From IMG/VR virus record IMGVR_UViG_3300045118_000377, positions 1 to 64,000 of that record: a DNA stretch of 64,000 nucleotides. The stretch is one strand, 5' to 3'. The position numbers and the translations under genes are program-made. The notes beneath the pieces were generated by a model. That model made no database searches. It was given only the letters and a program-made list of their open reading frames with translations, and was not told the origin of the DNA. Below, in pieces: positions 45,411 through 54,876 of the stretch; the stretch's first letter is position 1, and every line of letters starts with the position of its first letter. Origin of the DNA: a virus.

Positions 45411-48400
45411 ATGTCCGGTTCCGTCGATCTGAAGACATTCCTCGAGGAGAGGTTCCTCGCGTACGATCCCGACACCGATCTCTCGGAGGGCTCTCCTGCA
45501 CAGCTGACGGTCATCGACCCGACCGTCCGCCGATTCCAGCCGGACCCGTTCGAGATGGACCTGCCGACGTTCATCAAGACCCGCCTGCGGCAGGAGTTCC
45601 CGAACCTCCAGGCTGAGGATGGTGACGCTCTGGCTGACTTCCTGGTCAAGCCAATGGAGGCCCTGCTGGACCCGTTCGTCAGAGAGGTCCAGTTCCTCCG
45701 CAACAACCAGAGCCTGGCCTACCCCGAGCTCCTGGCACCGGATGAGGCCGACTCGCTGATGGGCAACCTCTTCGTCCGCCGATCGCGCGGGAAGAAGTCG
45801 GTCGGAAGCGTTCGTGCGTACTTCAGCGCCCCGACGGCCTTGACGATCTCCGTGGGGAACAGTTGCTACACGGCCGATGGGTTGAACTTCATTCCCTCGA
45901 GCCCGCAGTCGATCTCGGCCGAGGCCATGCTCTTCAACCAATCCGGGAATCTCTTCTACTTCGACATCGCGTTGGAGGCCGAAACTGAGGGGGACGAATA
46001 CAACATCGAGGCTGGGTCGATCGTGGGTATCACCAACGTGCCGTCGGCCGTGCGCGTCACCAACCTCCGGAAGTTCTCGGACGGCGAGCCGGAAGAGACC
46101 ACGATCGGCTACGTCGAGCGCGGAGAGACCAGTCTGACCGAGAGGTCGATGGTCATCCCGCGCGGAGTGCTGGCCCGGCTCTTCGATGTCTTCGGAGACA
46201 TCCAGCACCTCCAGGTGGTCGGGTTCAACGACCCCGAGATGCAGAGAGACATCCTGACGGGCGGCGGTCTTGGTTCGATCGTCCACTACTCCGCGACCGG
46301 ATTCACCCAGGACGATGGGAACGGCGACACGTACTCCAACGTGTTCGAGGACAACTCTGCCGATTTCATCACGCTCCTTGGCCCCATAGGCGATGTGAAG
46401 AACTTCACGTTGTCTGTGGCCGGAGTCGACTACAGCATCACGCGGGTCATCAATGCCAACGCCGTCTGGATCACCAATCTGGATGGTACGGCTTCGACCC
46501 TCTCCGACACGCTCTCGAACGTGGCCTACTACATCCGGAAGAACGAGCTGACGCTGTCTTCCATCCCCGGTGGCGTGGTATTCCCGATCGGTCCCAACGG
46601 GGAGATCGTGATCGAGGGCAACGAAGTCCACATCGGCGGGTGTTCGGACTTCTTTCTTCGCGGCCTGACGGCGGAGGACGCAGATCAGGTGGTCAAAGAG
46701 ATCAGCGACGAACAGCCGCTGACCGAAGGGAAGGATCTGAGCGTCGTCATCGCCGGGCTGCCGGAGGACATCGTTCGGGTTGGTCTCGCCAGCACCGACT
46801 TCATCACCAAGGGAGTGAAGGTTGGTCACTCTCTCGTGATAGAAGGAGCGGGCGTGGCTGTGGCAGGCAGCTACCAGATCATCAAGGTGGCACCCAGAGG
46901 GACTGGTGTGACGGAGTCCAGGGAGCTGCAGGTTGAGCCGGCCCCGTCGTCTTCGTTCTCGAATCTGTCCTACAAGATCGTGGACGAGCTGGACATCAAC
47001 CTGAATGAGCCGAAGAACATGCGTGAGACCGGCTCAGATCTGAAGGCCGTCATGGGCAGTCGCCAGGTCAGCACGGTCTCCGAGGTCGACTTCCTGGCGG
47101 TCGGCGGGCAGGTCGGCGACACACTACGGGTGACCAGCGATTCTGCCAACGCCGGTGACTACGGCGTGCAGCAGATCACCGGCACTGGCAACAAGCTCAT
47201 GGTCTTGGATGGCGAGTTGCGCCGGACGTCCGACTCCGAGCCTTGGCAGCTGTTCAACAAGCAAGCCGGCATCCAGCTGCCGCTCTTGCGTATCAAGACC
47301 ATCGATCTGCTGGATTCGTCGTTGAACCCCACGGGCGAGACCCTTCCCTACGCGGACCCAGTGGACATCCAGTCGTCGGCGTTCTCCAACGCCGGTGTCG
47401 GTCTGAAGAAGGCTGTGGCGGATGCCAAAGTGGGGATCATCGGAACGGTCGACCTCAGTGGCGGGGCATCGGCGCTCAACGGGAAGCAGATTCAGATCTC
47501 CGTCAACAACGCACCGGCGATACCCGTCAACTTCTCCGGTGTGACCACGCTGCAGACGGCCGTAGACCAGATCAACGCCATCACCGGACTCAGCGGTATC
47601 GCTCAGGTCTACACCATCGGAGCGGCGCAATACCTGGCGATCAGATCTACTACCCGATGGCTGCAGGTGACGCCCTACGGCTCCGCCAACAGCACACTGG
47701 GTTTGTCCACGAGCGTGTCTGAGGACAGTCGGCAGGTGACGAGCACGAGCGTGTCGGACTGGACGCAGTTCGGAATCGAGGTGTTCAGCGACTCGGTCTA
47801 CGTCATGTCCGGAGACAACATCGGCTTCTGGTGGCTGGAGTATCTGGCCGCCGATCGTCTCCTCATCGCGCAGGTGGACGACGCCGGTCGCGTCGTCTTC
47901 CCACTGCCTAGCGTCAACACCTCCATTCGCATCGGGAGCCGATCGTTCGGGAAGGTGCGCTGCTACTTCCTCGAGCCAACTTCCTTCGAGGTCCGCGGCA
48001 GCTACCGGAAGGCCGCCAGGCGCACCTCTGTGCATCAGGCGAATGCCGCTCTCGGCACGATCACGGCGGATGAGGAGCAGCGCACGGAGTTCACGCTCGA
48101 CGTCAACGGCGACGGTGTGAGCCTCAAGAACTTCTTCCCCGATCCCGAGCTCCACTTCCAACTGCTGCCAGTGACATCGGAAGACGTACCGAACAACCTC
48201 GTGGTGGACCTCGCTGGATTGGGCACCCGCGTCGTGGAGAGCGTGCAGGATGCCGGCTCCATGCCGACTGGTCCGGGCATGTACTCGAGGGACGCAAAGA
48301 TCGATTTCCTGCTTCGAGAGGTGCTGCCGGGTGACATCCTGGAGATCACCTACCAGCCTATTCAGGGCACGGTGAACATCTCCGCCAGCTCGTTCCCCTA

Positions 48401-49508
48401 CACGCCCACTCCCAACGTCCTGGCCGGCAAGAGCCTGACGTTCTCGTTGGAGAACGGGCCCGACAAGACCATCACCTTCGATGACCAGGTCGATGGGCCC
48501 ACGAAGTTGGTGGCCGAGATCAACGCCCAGCTGGGGGCCACCATCGCGTTCGTGGAGGACACTGGTTCTGCTCAGTACCTGCGGTTCGAGGCCGACTTCC
48601 CTGTGATCCTCCGCTCCTCCCATCCGACCACTCTGACGACCCTGGGGCTGACAGCGGGCAATAACGACGCCAAGGCCAAGGGAGAGTACAAGGTCCTAGA
48701 CGTCGGGTGGATCTCGGGAGCAACTTCCAACCACTGCCGCATGACGCTCGATACGACGTTCGTGGCTGGTCAGGTGGGACCTTCCCAGCACTTCACGATC
48801 AAGCGGCCCGGTGTCCAGCGTGTCAGCTCCACGGAGATGGCGGAGAACAAGGAGGGGGCGCTCTACTACGCCGACATCGAGCTGGTCTCGGACGGGGTGG
48901 GTGACGAGTTCAACATCGATCCCGATCTCCAGCTGACCGCGGAGAGGTACAAGTCCGACGGCTACCATCTCTACACCGAGGATGAGAACCTCAGCTTCTC
49001 GACCTCGGAGAAGCTGCACATGGTCGTGGGGCGTCGCATGCTCTCGGTCGGCTCCACCGACACGCCGGCCAACATGCGCCAGCTCAGTCTGTCGAACATC
49101 CAGCTCAACTACGAGCGGTCGCCGCTGGTGGAGCAGGTCCAGAACTTCGCGCAGTCGGAGCTAGACCGCGTGCTGACAGCCAGCATCCTGGTGCGGCACC
49201 TCCAGCCCCACTTCGTCCAGGTCGTGGTGAACTACAGTGGTGGATCGCTGGAAGACGTGGTGGTCTCCGACATCGAAGATCTCATCAACGGCCTACTGCC
49301 GGACGAGGCACTCGAAGCCTCAGCCATCGGCGAGATACCCCGCCGCCGTGGGGCGACCAGTGTGGAGATGCCAATCACTGTCATAGGGATCGTCCACTAC
49401 AAGGATCGAAAGGTGCGGGCCGTGAGGTCCAAGAACTCGATCACTGCCGGCCGTCTCGCTACCTTCATGCCGGACGTGTTGGACGTGACTCGAGCCGGAA
49501 CTGCCTAG
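45411..49508 (+). CDS. Baseplate J-like protein (gp6-type), very long
   Basis: The 1365-residue protein has the J-family pattern: DLSEGSPAQLTVIDPTVRRF, FLVKPMEALLDPFVREVQFL, then GNSCYTADGLNFIPSSP and DEYNIEAGSIVGITNVPSAV followed by GEPEETTIGYVERG. The last stretch matches the J motif 'G.e.NI.a..i..i......v..v.N.....GG...Et'. The C-terminal half has several hook-IN-like beta modules (GKQIQISVNNAPAIPVNF; GKSLTFSLENGPDKTITF). J proteins are usually about 300-500 residues, so this one carries large extra domains. It forms the baseplate wedge. Confidence 0.8.
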   Translation: MSGSVDLKTFLEERFLAYDPDTDLSEGSPAQLTVIDPTVRRFQPDPFEMDLPTFIKTRLRQEFPNLQAEDGDALADFLVKPMEALLDPFVREVQFLRNNQSLAYPELLAPDEADSLMGNLFVRRSRGKKSVGSVRAYFSAPTALTISVGNSCYTADGLNFIPSSPQSISAEAMLFNQSGNLFYFDIALEAETEGDEYNIEAGSIVGITNVPSAVRVTNLRKFSDGEPEETTIGYVERGETSLTERSMVIPRGVLARLFDVFGDIQHLQVVGFNDPEMQRDILTGGGLGSIVHYSATGFTQDDGNGDTYSNVFEDNSADFITLLGPIGDVKNFTLSVAGVDYSITRVINANAVWITNLDGTASTLSDTLSNVAYYIRKNELTLSSIPGGVVFPIGPNGEIVIEGNEVHIGGCSDFFLRGLTAEDADQVVKEISDEQPLTEGKDLSVVIAGLPEDIVRVGLASTDFITKGVKVGHSLVIEGAGVAVAGSYQIIKVAPRGTGVTESRELQVEPAPSSSFSNLSYKIVDELDINLNEPKNMRETGSDLKAVMGSRQVSTVSEVDFLAVGGQVGDTLRVTSDSANAGDYGVQQITGTGNKLMVLDGELRRTSDSEPWQLFNKQAGIQLPLLRIKTIDLLDSSLNPTGETLPYADPVDIQSSAFSNAGVGLKKAVADAKVGIIGTVDLSGGASALNGKQIQISVNNAPAIPVNFSGVTTLQTAVDQINAITGLSGIAQVYTIGAAQYLAIRSTTRWLQVTPYGSANSTLGLSTSVSEDSRQVTSTSVSDWTQFGIEVFSDSVYVMSGDNIGFWWLEYLAADRLLIAQVDDAGRVVFPLPSVNTSIRIGSRSFGKVRCYFLEPTSFEVRGSYRKAARRTSVHQANAALGTITADEEQRTEFTLDVNGDGVSLKNFFPDPELHFQLLPVTSEDVPNNLVVDLAGLGTRVVESVQDAGSMPTGPGMYSRDAKIDFLLREVLPGDILEITYQPIQGTVNISASSFPYTPTPNVLAGKSLTFSLENGPDKTITFDDQVDGPTKLVAEINAQLGATIAFVEDTGSAQYLRFEADFPVILRSSHPTTLTTLGLTAGNNDAKAKGEYKVLDVGWISGATSNHCRMTLDTTFVAGQVGPSQHFTIKRPGVQRVSSTEMAENKEGALYYADIELVSDGVGDEFNIDPDLQLTAERYKSDGYHLYTEDENLSFSTSEKLHMVVGRRMLSVGSTDTPANMRQLSLSNIQLNYERSPLVEQVQNFAQSELDRVLTASILVRHLQPHFVQVVVNYSGGSLEDVVVSDIEDLINGLLPDEALEASAIGEIPRRRGATSVEMPITVIGIVHYKDRKVRAVRSKNSITAGRLATFMPDVLDVTRAGTA

Positions 49509-49819
49509 TCCTCCGTCTTCAGGATTGGAAGCGCCGGCTCTACCGCCTGAGCCAGGTTTCCCAGCTTGACGATCATGCCGTTGTGGGGATTGAACTGGCA
49601 GCCACAGGCCAGGCACTCGAGGTAGAACTTCGGGAGTATCTCGCCCTTCTGCCACATCGTGCGGAAGTCTCCGATCTTCCTGCAACTTCCTCCGCAGCGT
49701 GGACAAGTCTGCACGGCGTAAAATCTCTCGCGTTCCGACGCTGCCGGGGTGAGAATGTCCTCGTGCCCTTCGAGCAACTTGGCTGTGATCTCTGGCGACA
49801 ATAGGAGAAGGTGTCTCAC
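49505..49819 (-). CDS. Zinc-ribbon protein on the opposite strand
   Basis: The 104-residue product (GTG start at 49819) has LLLLSPEITAKLLEGHEDIL, a short helix, and two knuckles, CPRCGGSC and CLACGCQF, about 27 residues apart, a zinc ribbon. The start is uncertain because the ribosome-binding site is weak. It is the only leftward gene in about 48 kb of rightward genes, and its stop overlaps the end of the J gene by 4 nt. It might be a late regulator or a relic. A lone TTG further upstream extends the frame. Confidence 0.6.
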   Translation of the reverse strand: MRHLLLLSPEITAKLLEGHEDILTPAASERERFYAVQTCPRCGGSCRKIGDFRTMWQKGEILPKFYLECLACGCQFNPHNGMIVKLGNLAQAVEPALPILKTED

Positions 49820-49859
49820 GGCAATCAGGATAGACCAACAGCGCCGTCTTTTCAATGCG

Positions 49860-49889
49860 TTGACGCCAGACAGATCACTGGAGTAGAAT
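49860..49889 (+). promoter_or_regulatory. Sigma70-type promoter of the fibre block
   Basis: TTGACG (49860-49865), an 18-nt spacer, then TAGAAT (49884-49889), each one base from the bacterial consensus. It lies in the 104-nt gap between the minus-strand gene and the ATG at 49924, so it would drive the tail-fibre genes to the right, independently of the baseplate unit. Confidence 0.65.
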
Positions 49890-49923
49890 CCTTGGGAATC
49901 CAGACCTTGAAGAGGTGATCCAA

Positions 49924-51951
49924 ATGAATCTTCGAGCTCACGGAGTGCTGGGCATCGAGGGTCGCATTCGTATCGTGAAACACGACGTTCGAGGCCTTCA
50001 GGGCAGTGGGCCCGGCGGAGCCGTGGAGTACGAAGACCTCTGGGAGCATCTGCCTGACGGCACACGGAGGAGTCGCTACCCAGAGAGGGTCACAGAGGAC
50101 CGAGAGATCCGCAACAAGTTCACTCGTCGTGGACTTGGGTATCTCATGTACTGCGCCTTCTGGTCCAATTCTGGATCTGCGCAGTCAAAGCAGCCGTCCG
50201 AGATCCTCGCCAACTGGAGCACGAACCCGTTCTTGGCGTTCATGCTGTTCGGCGATGATGGTGCGGTTCCCAGCCGACGCGGTGATGCGAAGGTCCTGTG
50301 GGCCGAGAGCGATGGGTCGTCGGACGACAAGATCCCAGGCAACCCACCAGGGTCCGGCACCGTAGCCTATGGGCGGCGTGGGATCTTGCTGTCGGCGACG
50401 ACCGGCATCTTCAAGCGCGTCCAGCTCCGTTATCCGAACGCCTCTCCGGACTACGAATACAACGAGATGACGTTCTTCGCCCAGGCCAACAGCCCCGCGG
50501 TCGAGACCACGGATGTCGGCCTGGACAACTTCGTGGCGAAGAGCATCGGCCTCTCCGCCGACGTCGCCTGCGGCTACAACGAAGCCAACCCCTTCATCGG
50601 CACGCGCGCCGTCATCGGGCAGCTGCCCTCGATCTTCGGGGCGCTGACCACAGGAGCCAAGGCCGGCAACCTCTCCGATCGCGTGTACAAGCACGAGAAC
50701 TTCACCTACGGTGATGGGAGCGCGCTCGGTCTAGGATCGGCGACCGCGCTGCACAAGTTCGTGCTAGGCGAGACCATCGCGAATGGGCTTCCGGGCTACA
50801 TCGCCTCGTCCGAGATCGCCGATGTCAACCTCTGGAGTTCTCCGGCTCCGGAGAACATCACGTTCAACAACACAGACAAGACGATCTTGCTCGGCACTGG
50901 AACCCCGTTCGTGGCCGCTACGCACACGCGCAAGACCATCACGACCGACGCGGCTCTGAACCCAGGCCCCTTCACGATCAAGAGGGTCATCAACAACAAC
51001 AAGGTGGAGGTGTTCGAAGCCGTCGTGGCCGAGGGTCCGGTGAGCAAGACACTCAACATCCTCACGCGCACTACGGGAGACAAGGCGTTCGACGGGCGGG
51101 TCGACAACGAGATGTGGGTGAGCAAGAACGCGGAGGACGGCGATACACCAGGGGCAATCATTCAGGGCGAGAAGTACGTCTCCAACGATGTGGCAGGTCC
51201 GCACTACATCGGCAGGATCTGGGCGAAGGACGACGCGAGGACCATCAGGGGGGTCAGGATCGTCTTCCCGAAGGGCAGCATTCGGGACTTCTGCCCGAAG
51301 TTCTTCACGATCCAGACTCTGAATGCGCTACATGAGTTCGGCGGAGATCCTCAGCCCTTCCACGCCAACGACTGGACGACGAAGTTGGACTATTCTGCGT
51401 CCGATCAGTCGAACAACATCTTCAACAACGGCGAGTACGGCTACGAGTACACGTTCACGACAGCAGTCCCCACGTGTGGGATCAAGATCTCTGGCATCGT
51501 GCCAGTAGACACCGCCCGAAAAGTGGAGATCGCCGAACTCTACGTCTTCGAGGACATGCCGTCGAAGACGATCGATTCCACCAACAACAAGCTCCGGCTG
51601 TCGGTGGATGGAGGGTCCAGCTACAAGACGTTCACGATCCCCAACGTCGCCGCGACAACCAGCACGCAGACCCTGGCCGACGCCATCAATCAGGCTCTCT
51701 ACGGTTGGGGGTTGGAGGCCTACCGATCGGCATTCGGCTTCGTCGTCGTACGTGGAACGGTCGCCGGCAACTACAGCCAAGTCCACTTGGACACGGTCGC
51801 CAACGCGATCAACTCGCTGCTGGGGATACCAACGGCGGGTCTGCCGAAGGGGTACACGGGTGTCACCCAGCCGTTCACAAAGGCGGCGGCCGACGCCGTG
51901 ACCTTCATCTACACCCAGCGCATGGGTGGCAACTTCCCGAAGCCGGCGTAA
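49924..51951 (+). CDS. Tail fibre/adhesin-like protein
   Basis: The 675-residue protein opens MNLRAHGVLGIEGRIRIVKH and continues with FTRRGLGYLMYCAFWSNSGS, a beta-rich core with many Asp/Asn (LDYSASDQSNNIFNNG), and a final segment (LRLSVDGGSSYKTFTIPNVA, TLADAINQALYGWGLEAY, NSLLGIPTAGLP) matching the hook-IN-like unit of the baseplate proteins. It is a fibre or baseplate connector by context. AGGTGATC precedes the ATG; a GTG at 49915 is in frame. Confidence 0.68.
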   Translation: MNLRAHGVLGIEGRIRIVKHDVRGLQGSGPGGAVEYEDLWEHLPDGTRRSRYPERVTEDREIRNKFTRRGLGYLMYCAFWSNSGSAQSKQPSEILANWSTNPFLAFMLFGDDGAVPSRRGDAKVLWAESDGSSDDKIPGNPPGSGTVAYGRRGILLSATTGIFKRVQLRYPNASPDYEYNEMTFFAQANSPAVETTDVGLDNFVAKSIGLSADVACGYNEANPFIGTRAVIGQLPSIFGALTTGAKAGNLSDRVYKHENFTYGDGSALGLGSATALHKFVLGETIANGLPGYIASSEIADVNLWSSPAPENITFNNTDKTILLGTGTPFVAATHTRKTITTDAALNPGPFTIKRVINNNKVEVFEAVVAEGPVSKTLNILTRTTGDKAFDGRVDNEMWVSKNAEDGDTPGAIIQGEKYVSNDVAGPHYIGRIWAKDDARTIRGVRIVFPKGSIRDFCPKFFTIQTLNALHEFGGDPQPFHANDWTTKLDYSASDQSNNIFNNGEYGYEYTFTTAVPTCGIKISGIVPVDTARKVEIAELYVFEDMPSKTIDSTNNKLRLSVDGGSSYKTFTIPNVAATTSTQTLADAINQALYGWGLEAYRSAFGFVVVRGTVAGNYSQVHLDTVANAINSLLGIPTAGLPKGYTGVTQPFTKAAADAVTFIYTQRMGGNFPKPA

Positions 51952-51961
51952 GGAGCTGATC

Positions 51962-52627
51962 ATGCAAGGACGTTTCGATCTTCAGATGCTCCACACCCCA
52001 GGCCTGACACAGGATCTTCTGGATGCCGTGCGCAGGGAGGGGGGAGACGCGGCTGTCATGGAGTACCTCCAGCGGTTCCCTGTGGATGGCCAATGGGCCA
52101 TGGACAACCTCATCTTCAAGACCGCGCCCAGCTATTTCTACTACCAGGCGCTCAGCAACCCCGGCCATTACTTCACTACTGGCTACGGCTGGAACGCGCC
52201 GACGCTCTTCGCATGGATCGCGCTGACGCAGACCTCGACCGAGCCCTCCTATACGGGAGAGGTCTACACTCTCGACTTTGGGTGGGACAGCACGCCCGAT
52301 ATGGTTGGTGGGACCAGTTCGCACAAGGTCTTCATCAACAACTGCATCATCAGTCCGGACTTCAAAAGCGATCCGAATGGCCGCGAGGCCATCTACGCCA
52401 AGCTCAAGTGGCTGTACCTGCCGGGCGAAGCCACACACTCAAGTATCAGGAGCGTGACCTACTACTCCTCCTGCCGTCTGGATTACACGACCAGCAACTT
52501 CTCGGTTGGTCATGGTCGTACGGGGAGAGTCAGGATCAAGGACAGTGGCGGCAACCCGGTCACGATCAACAAGGCCAGCAACAAGAGCCTTTTGGTCGAG
52601 TACACGTTCACGATGCCGTCGCTCTAG
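51962..52627 (+). CDS. Tail-fibre-region protein
   Basis: The 221-residue protein begins MQGRFDLQMLHTPGLTQDLL and is mostly beta after residue 40 (TAPSYFYYQALSNPG; TGEVYTLDFGWDSTPD; SVTYYSSCRLDYTTSNF; LLVEYTFTMPSL). It resembles a single jelly-roll fibre domain. It sits between fibre genes, with AAGGAGCTGATC before its ATG. Confidence 0.68.
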   Translation: MQGRFDLQMLHTPGLTQDLLDAVRREGGDAAVMEYLQRFPVDGQWAMDNLIFKTAPSYFYYQALSNPGHYFTTGYGWNAPTLFAWIALTQTSTEPSYTGEVYTLDFGWDSTPDMVGGTSSHKVFINNCIISPDFKSDPNGREAIYAKLKWLYLPGEATHSSIRSVTYYSSCRLDYTTSNFSVGHGRTGRVRIKDSGGNPVTINKASNKSLLVEYTFTMPSL

Positions 52628-52635
52628 GAGGCAGC

Positions 52636-52884
52636 ATGTGGTACTTCACGAAGAAGGCCGACAGCGACCAGCGCCCTGTCCTCGAGATGGCAGAGTCCGA
52701 ATCCGAGGCCAATGCCGCGCGGCAAGCACTGTCTGAGGCGGACCCACTGGCTGTCTTGGGTAGCGTGTTCGAGGAGACGCACGACTACCAGTTCAGCTTT
52801 CCACGGATCTGCGGCGTGGTGTCACTCAGCGATGGGTCGGAAGAGCTGGTCTGGACCGATGGAGTCCGTACCCCCAAGACGTAG
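52636..52884 (+). CDS. Small fibre-region protein
   Basis: The 82-residue product (MWYFTKKADSDQRPVLEMAE ... ANAARQALSEADPLAVLGSVFEETHDY ... FPRICGVVSLSDGSEELVW) has a helical middle and beta end. The start follows AGGAGGCAGC. It may be a chaperone or cap of the neighbouring fibre; no family is recognised. Confidence 0.68.
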   Translation: MWYFTKKADSDQRPVLEMAESESEANAARQALSEADPLAVLGSVFEETHDYQFSFPRICGVVSLSDGSEELVWTDGVRTPKT

Positions 52885-52893
52885 GAGCTCAAC

Positions 52894-54006
52894 GTGTCGA
52901 TTCCCAGTGCCAGGGCTGGAGCCGAGCAGGCGTGGGCACACACGTCCTTGCCGAAGACCGTGACGCTCGAGGGCGATGCTGTCAGCGACCTTCCGATCCG
53001 TCAGTGGAAGTGGACCATGCTGTACGTCCCGCCAGGAAGCGTGGCGGCGACGGGTGTGAACGGCAACTTCTCCAACGGCGTGTCGACCTCCCAGAACCCG
53101 TCCTTCGTCTGTGACGTCGACGGCTGCTACGTCCTGCAGCTCGAGGCCCGCAACGAGGAAGGTTGGAGCATCCCTCTTTCTGACAAGGAGCTGTGCCAGA
53201 CTGCGATCTACATCCTGACGGATAAGCTGGGCATCCGACTGCCGGGGGCGTTCCTCTGGCGATACGACGGCGACCTCAATCAGTCCCTGTTGGACCTGGA
53301 GGCCGCCATCGGGACCAGCAGTGTGGACTCTACGGCTCTGCACAAGGCCGTGGCAGGTGAGCTCGCCGCCATGACGGAGAAGAACCCGTCTATCGGGAAC
53401 GACCTGCTGCTCCTCGAAGATAGCGCCGCGGGGTACGCCAAGAAGAAGATCAAGGTCAGCAGCCTGACCGGCATCGTGGACACCACGGCGCTGCACAAGG
53501 TGACCGAGGGCGAGATCAACGCCATGACTGCGAAGGCCTCTCCGGTCGCCGCAGATCTTGTGGTCATCGAGGACTCGGCTGCGTCCTGGGCGAAGAAGAA
53601 GGTCACAGTCGGCAACCTGCCGCAGAGGTGGTCTACCTACAAGCAAGACACTGAGTACTCGCACGCCGGAATCACATTCGACCCCAAGTTCACCTTCAGG
53701 GTCGTTCGTGACTCTAACAAGGCACCAACATCCTGGAGGATCGTTGTTAGCATGCGCGCCACCAACTCGTATGGTGGTCGCGCGGAAGTCCGGGTGCGTG
53801 CAACCGGTTCTGGTGGGACCGATTTGGTGACGATCACTTCCCTCACGGGAAACACCGAACGGGTCTACTCCGGTGTCATCACGATCAACCCAACCAATGA
53901 GCCACAGGACGAAGTCATCACCGTAGAAGTGGCTCTGAGGATCGACACCAGCGGGGACACCGCCTACATGAAGTTCTTCGAATTCTTCTCCATTGCCGGG
54001 GGCTAG
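52894..54006 (+). CDS. Tail fibre with two 51-residue repeats
   Basis: The 370-residue protein (GTG start) has an Ig/PKD-like N-terminus, KTVTLEGDAVSDLPIRQWKW and YVLQLEARNEEGWS. Two tandem repeats follow (DSTALHKAVAGELAAMTEKN ... EDSAAGYAKKKIKVSSL; DTTALHKVTEGEINAMTAKA ... EDSAASWAKKKVTVGNL). This 'ALHK..GEi.aMT.K..p...D...iEDSA..wAKKKv.vgnL' module is common in phage fibres just before the receptor-binding domain, which here is the beta-rich end (YSGVITINPTNEP). Confidence 0.75.
   Translation: MSIPSARAGAEQAWAHTSLPKTVTLEGDAVSDLPIRQWKWTMLYVPPGSVAATGVNGNFSNGVSTSQNPSFVCDVDGCYVLQLEARNEEGWSIPLSDKELCQTAIYILTDKLGIRLPGAFLWRYDGDLNQSLLDLEAAIGTSSVDSTALHKAVAGELAAMTEKNPSIGNDLLLLEDSAAGYAKKKIKVSSLTGIVDTTALHKVTEGEINAMTAKASPVAADLVVIEDSAASWAKKKVTVGNLPQRWSTYKQDTEYSHAGITFDPKFTFRVVRDSNKAPTSWRIVVSMRATNSYGGRAEVRVRATGSGGTDLVTITSLTGNTERVYSGVITINPTNEPQDEVITVEVALRIDTSGDTAYMKFFEFFSIAGG
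53323..53628 (+). repeat. Two 153-nt fibre repeats
   Basis: Units begin at 53323 and 53476, exactly 153 nt (51 codons) apart. Each encodes VD(S/T)TALHK ... EDSAA ... AKKK(I/V). They mark the fibre shaft connector of the gene at 52894. Confidence 0.85.
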
Positions 54007-54008
54007 CT

Positions 54009-54866
54009 GTGAATGTGGCGACCCTCTGCGATAGGAGATACTGCGTAGAGGGAGTCGTCTGCGCGCAATCGGCCTCCACTCAGGGAGCAGACCTCGTCTT
54101 CATCCTTTGTTTGGATCGCGAGACCCGGGACGTCGCGGGACGCCTACTGGATTCCAAGGGGCCGGTGATCATTCCAGTTCGGGACTTGGAGGACTACTAC
54201 CCGGTCCTACGTGAGCTGCGCTCCCAGCGGGATTGGAAGAGCTACGTCGCCGCGCTGAAGCCGTTCTACCTTGGCTACCTCCTGGAGTTCTTCGGGATCG
54301 AGGTCGTGGCCATGGTCGACTCCGACATGTTCTTCTGGGGACCAGTGGCAGAGATCGACCGGGTCATGGGAGACGCTGGCATCCTGGTGATCGACAGAGA
54401 GCTCGACCCGCCGCCGAGGTGCGGCTGGTTCAACGACGGCTTTGTGGTCGCCCGTCCTTCCGGTCTGCCATTCGTGCGCTGGTGGCAAGAGCGCTGCACG
54501 GAGTGGTGCCAGTGGATGACCGATGGGGGAGGAGATCGATTCGGGGCCGAGGGGTACTTGAACGTCCTCCATGACCAACCAGGTATCTTCCCGTTCGCAA
54601 AGTGGGTTCAGCATTCGGGGATCAACCTAGCTCCGTGGAACGCCAGGTGGCACCGTCTGAACGATGGCGACCAGGGCTTCACCGTTGACGACGAGTTCCC
54701 CCTGATCTGCTACCACTACCGGGACTTCCAGGACTTCAGACAGACGTTCTGGGAGGAGGCACCGATCGCAAAAGAGTACTTGGACGCCCTGTACCGGCCC
54801 TACTACGATCGACTGAGAGAAGTCGCTGCACTGATCGAGGAAGCCGGGCTCAAGCCGGTCGACTAG
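54009..54866 (+). CDS. Glycosyltransferase-like protein (GT-A fold)
   Basis: The 285-residue product (GTG start) has ADLVFILCLDRETRDVAGRL, YLLEFFGIEVVAMVDSDMFFWGP with a DxD-type D-S-D metal site, then GWFNDGFVVARPSGLPFVRWW and FPLICYHYRDFQ. This is the pattern of nucleotide-sugar glycosyltransferases of the GT-A fold. It probably transfers a sugar from a nucleotide donor onto a virion protein, DNA or host molecule; the acceptor is unknown. No signal peptide is seen, so it acts in the cytoplasm. It sits among fibre genes, starting 3 nt after the fibre stop, which hints at glycosylation of fibres. Confidence 0.75.
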   Translation: MNVATLCDRRYCVEGVVCAQSASTQGADLVFILCLDRETRDVAGRLLDSKGPVIIPVRDLEDYYPVLRELRSQRDWKSYVAALKPFYLGYLLEFFGIEVVAMVDSDMFFWGPVAEIDRVMGDAGILVIDRELDPPPRCGWFNDGFVVARPSGLPFVRWWQERCTEWCQWMTDGGGDRFGAEGYLNVLHDQPGIFPFAKWVQHSGINLAPWNARWHRLNDGDQGFTVDDEFPLICYHYRDFQDFRQTFWEEAPIAKEYLDALYRPYYDRLREVAALIEEAGLKPVD

Positions 54867-54876
54867 GAGGTCGTTG

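Noticed and set aside
49320-49838. 172-codon leftward frame overlapping the J gene
   Set aside because: Different frame from the zinc-ribbon gene, without motifs; it merely shadows both genes.
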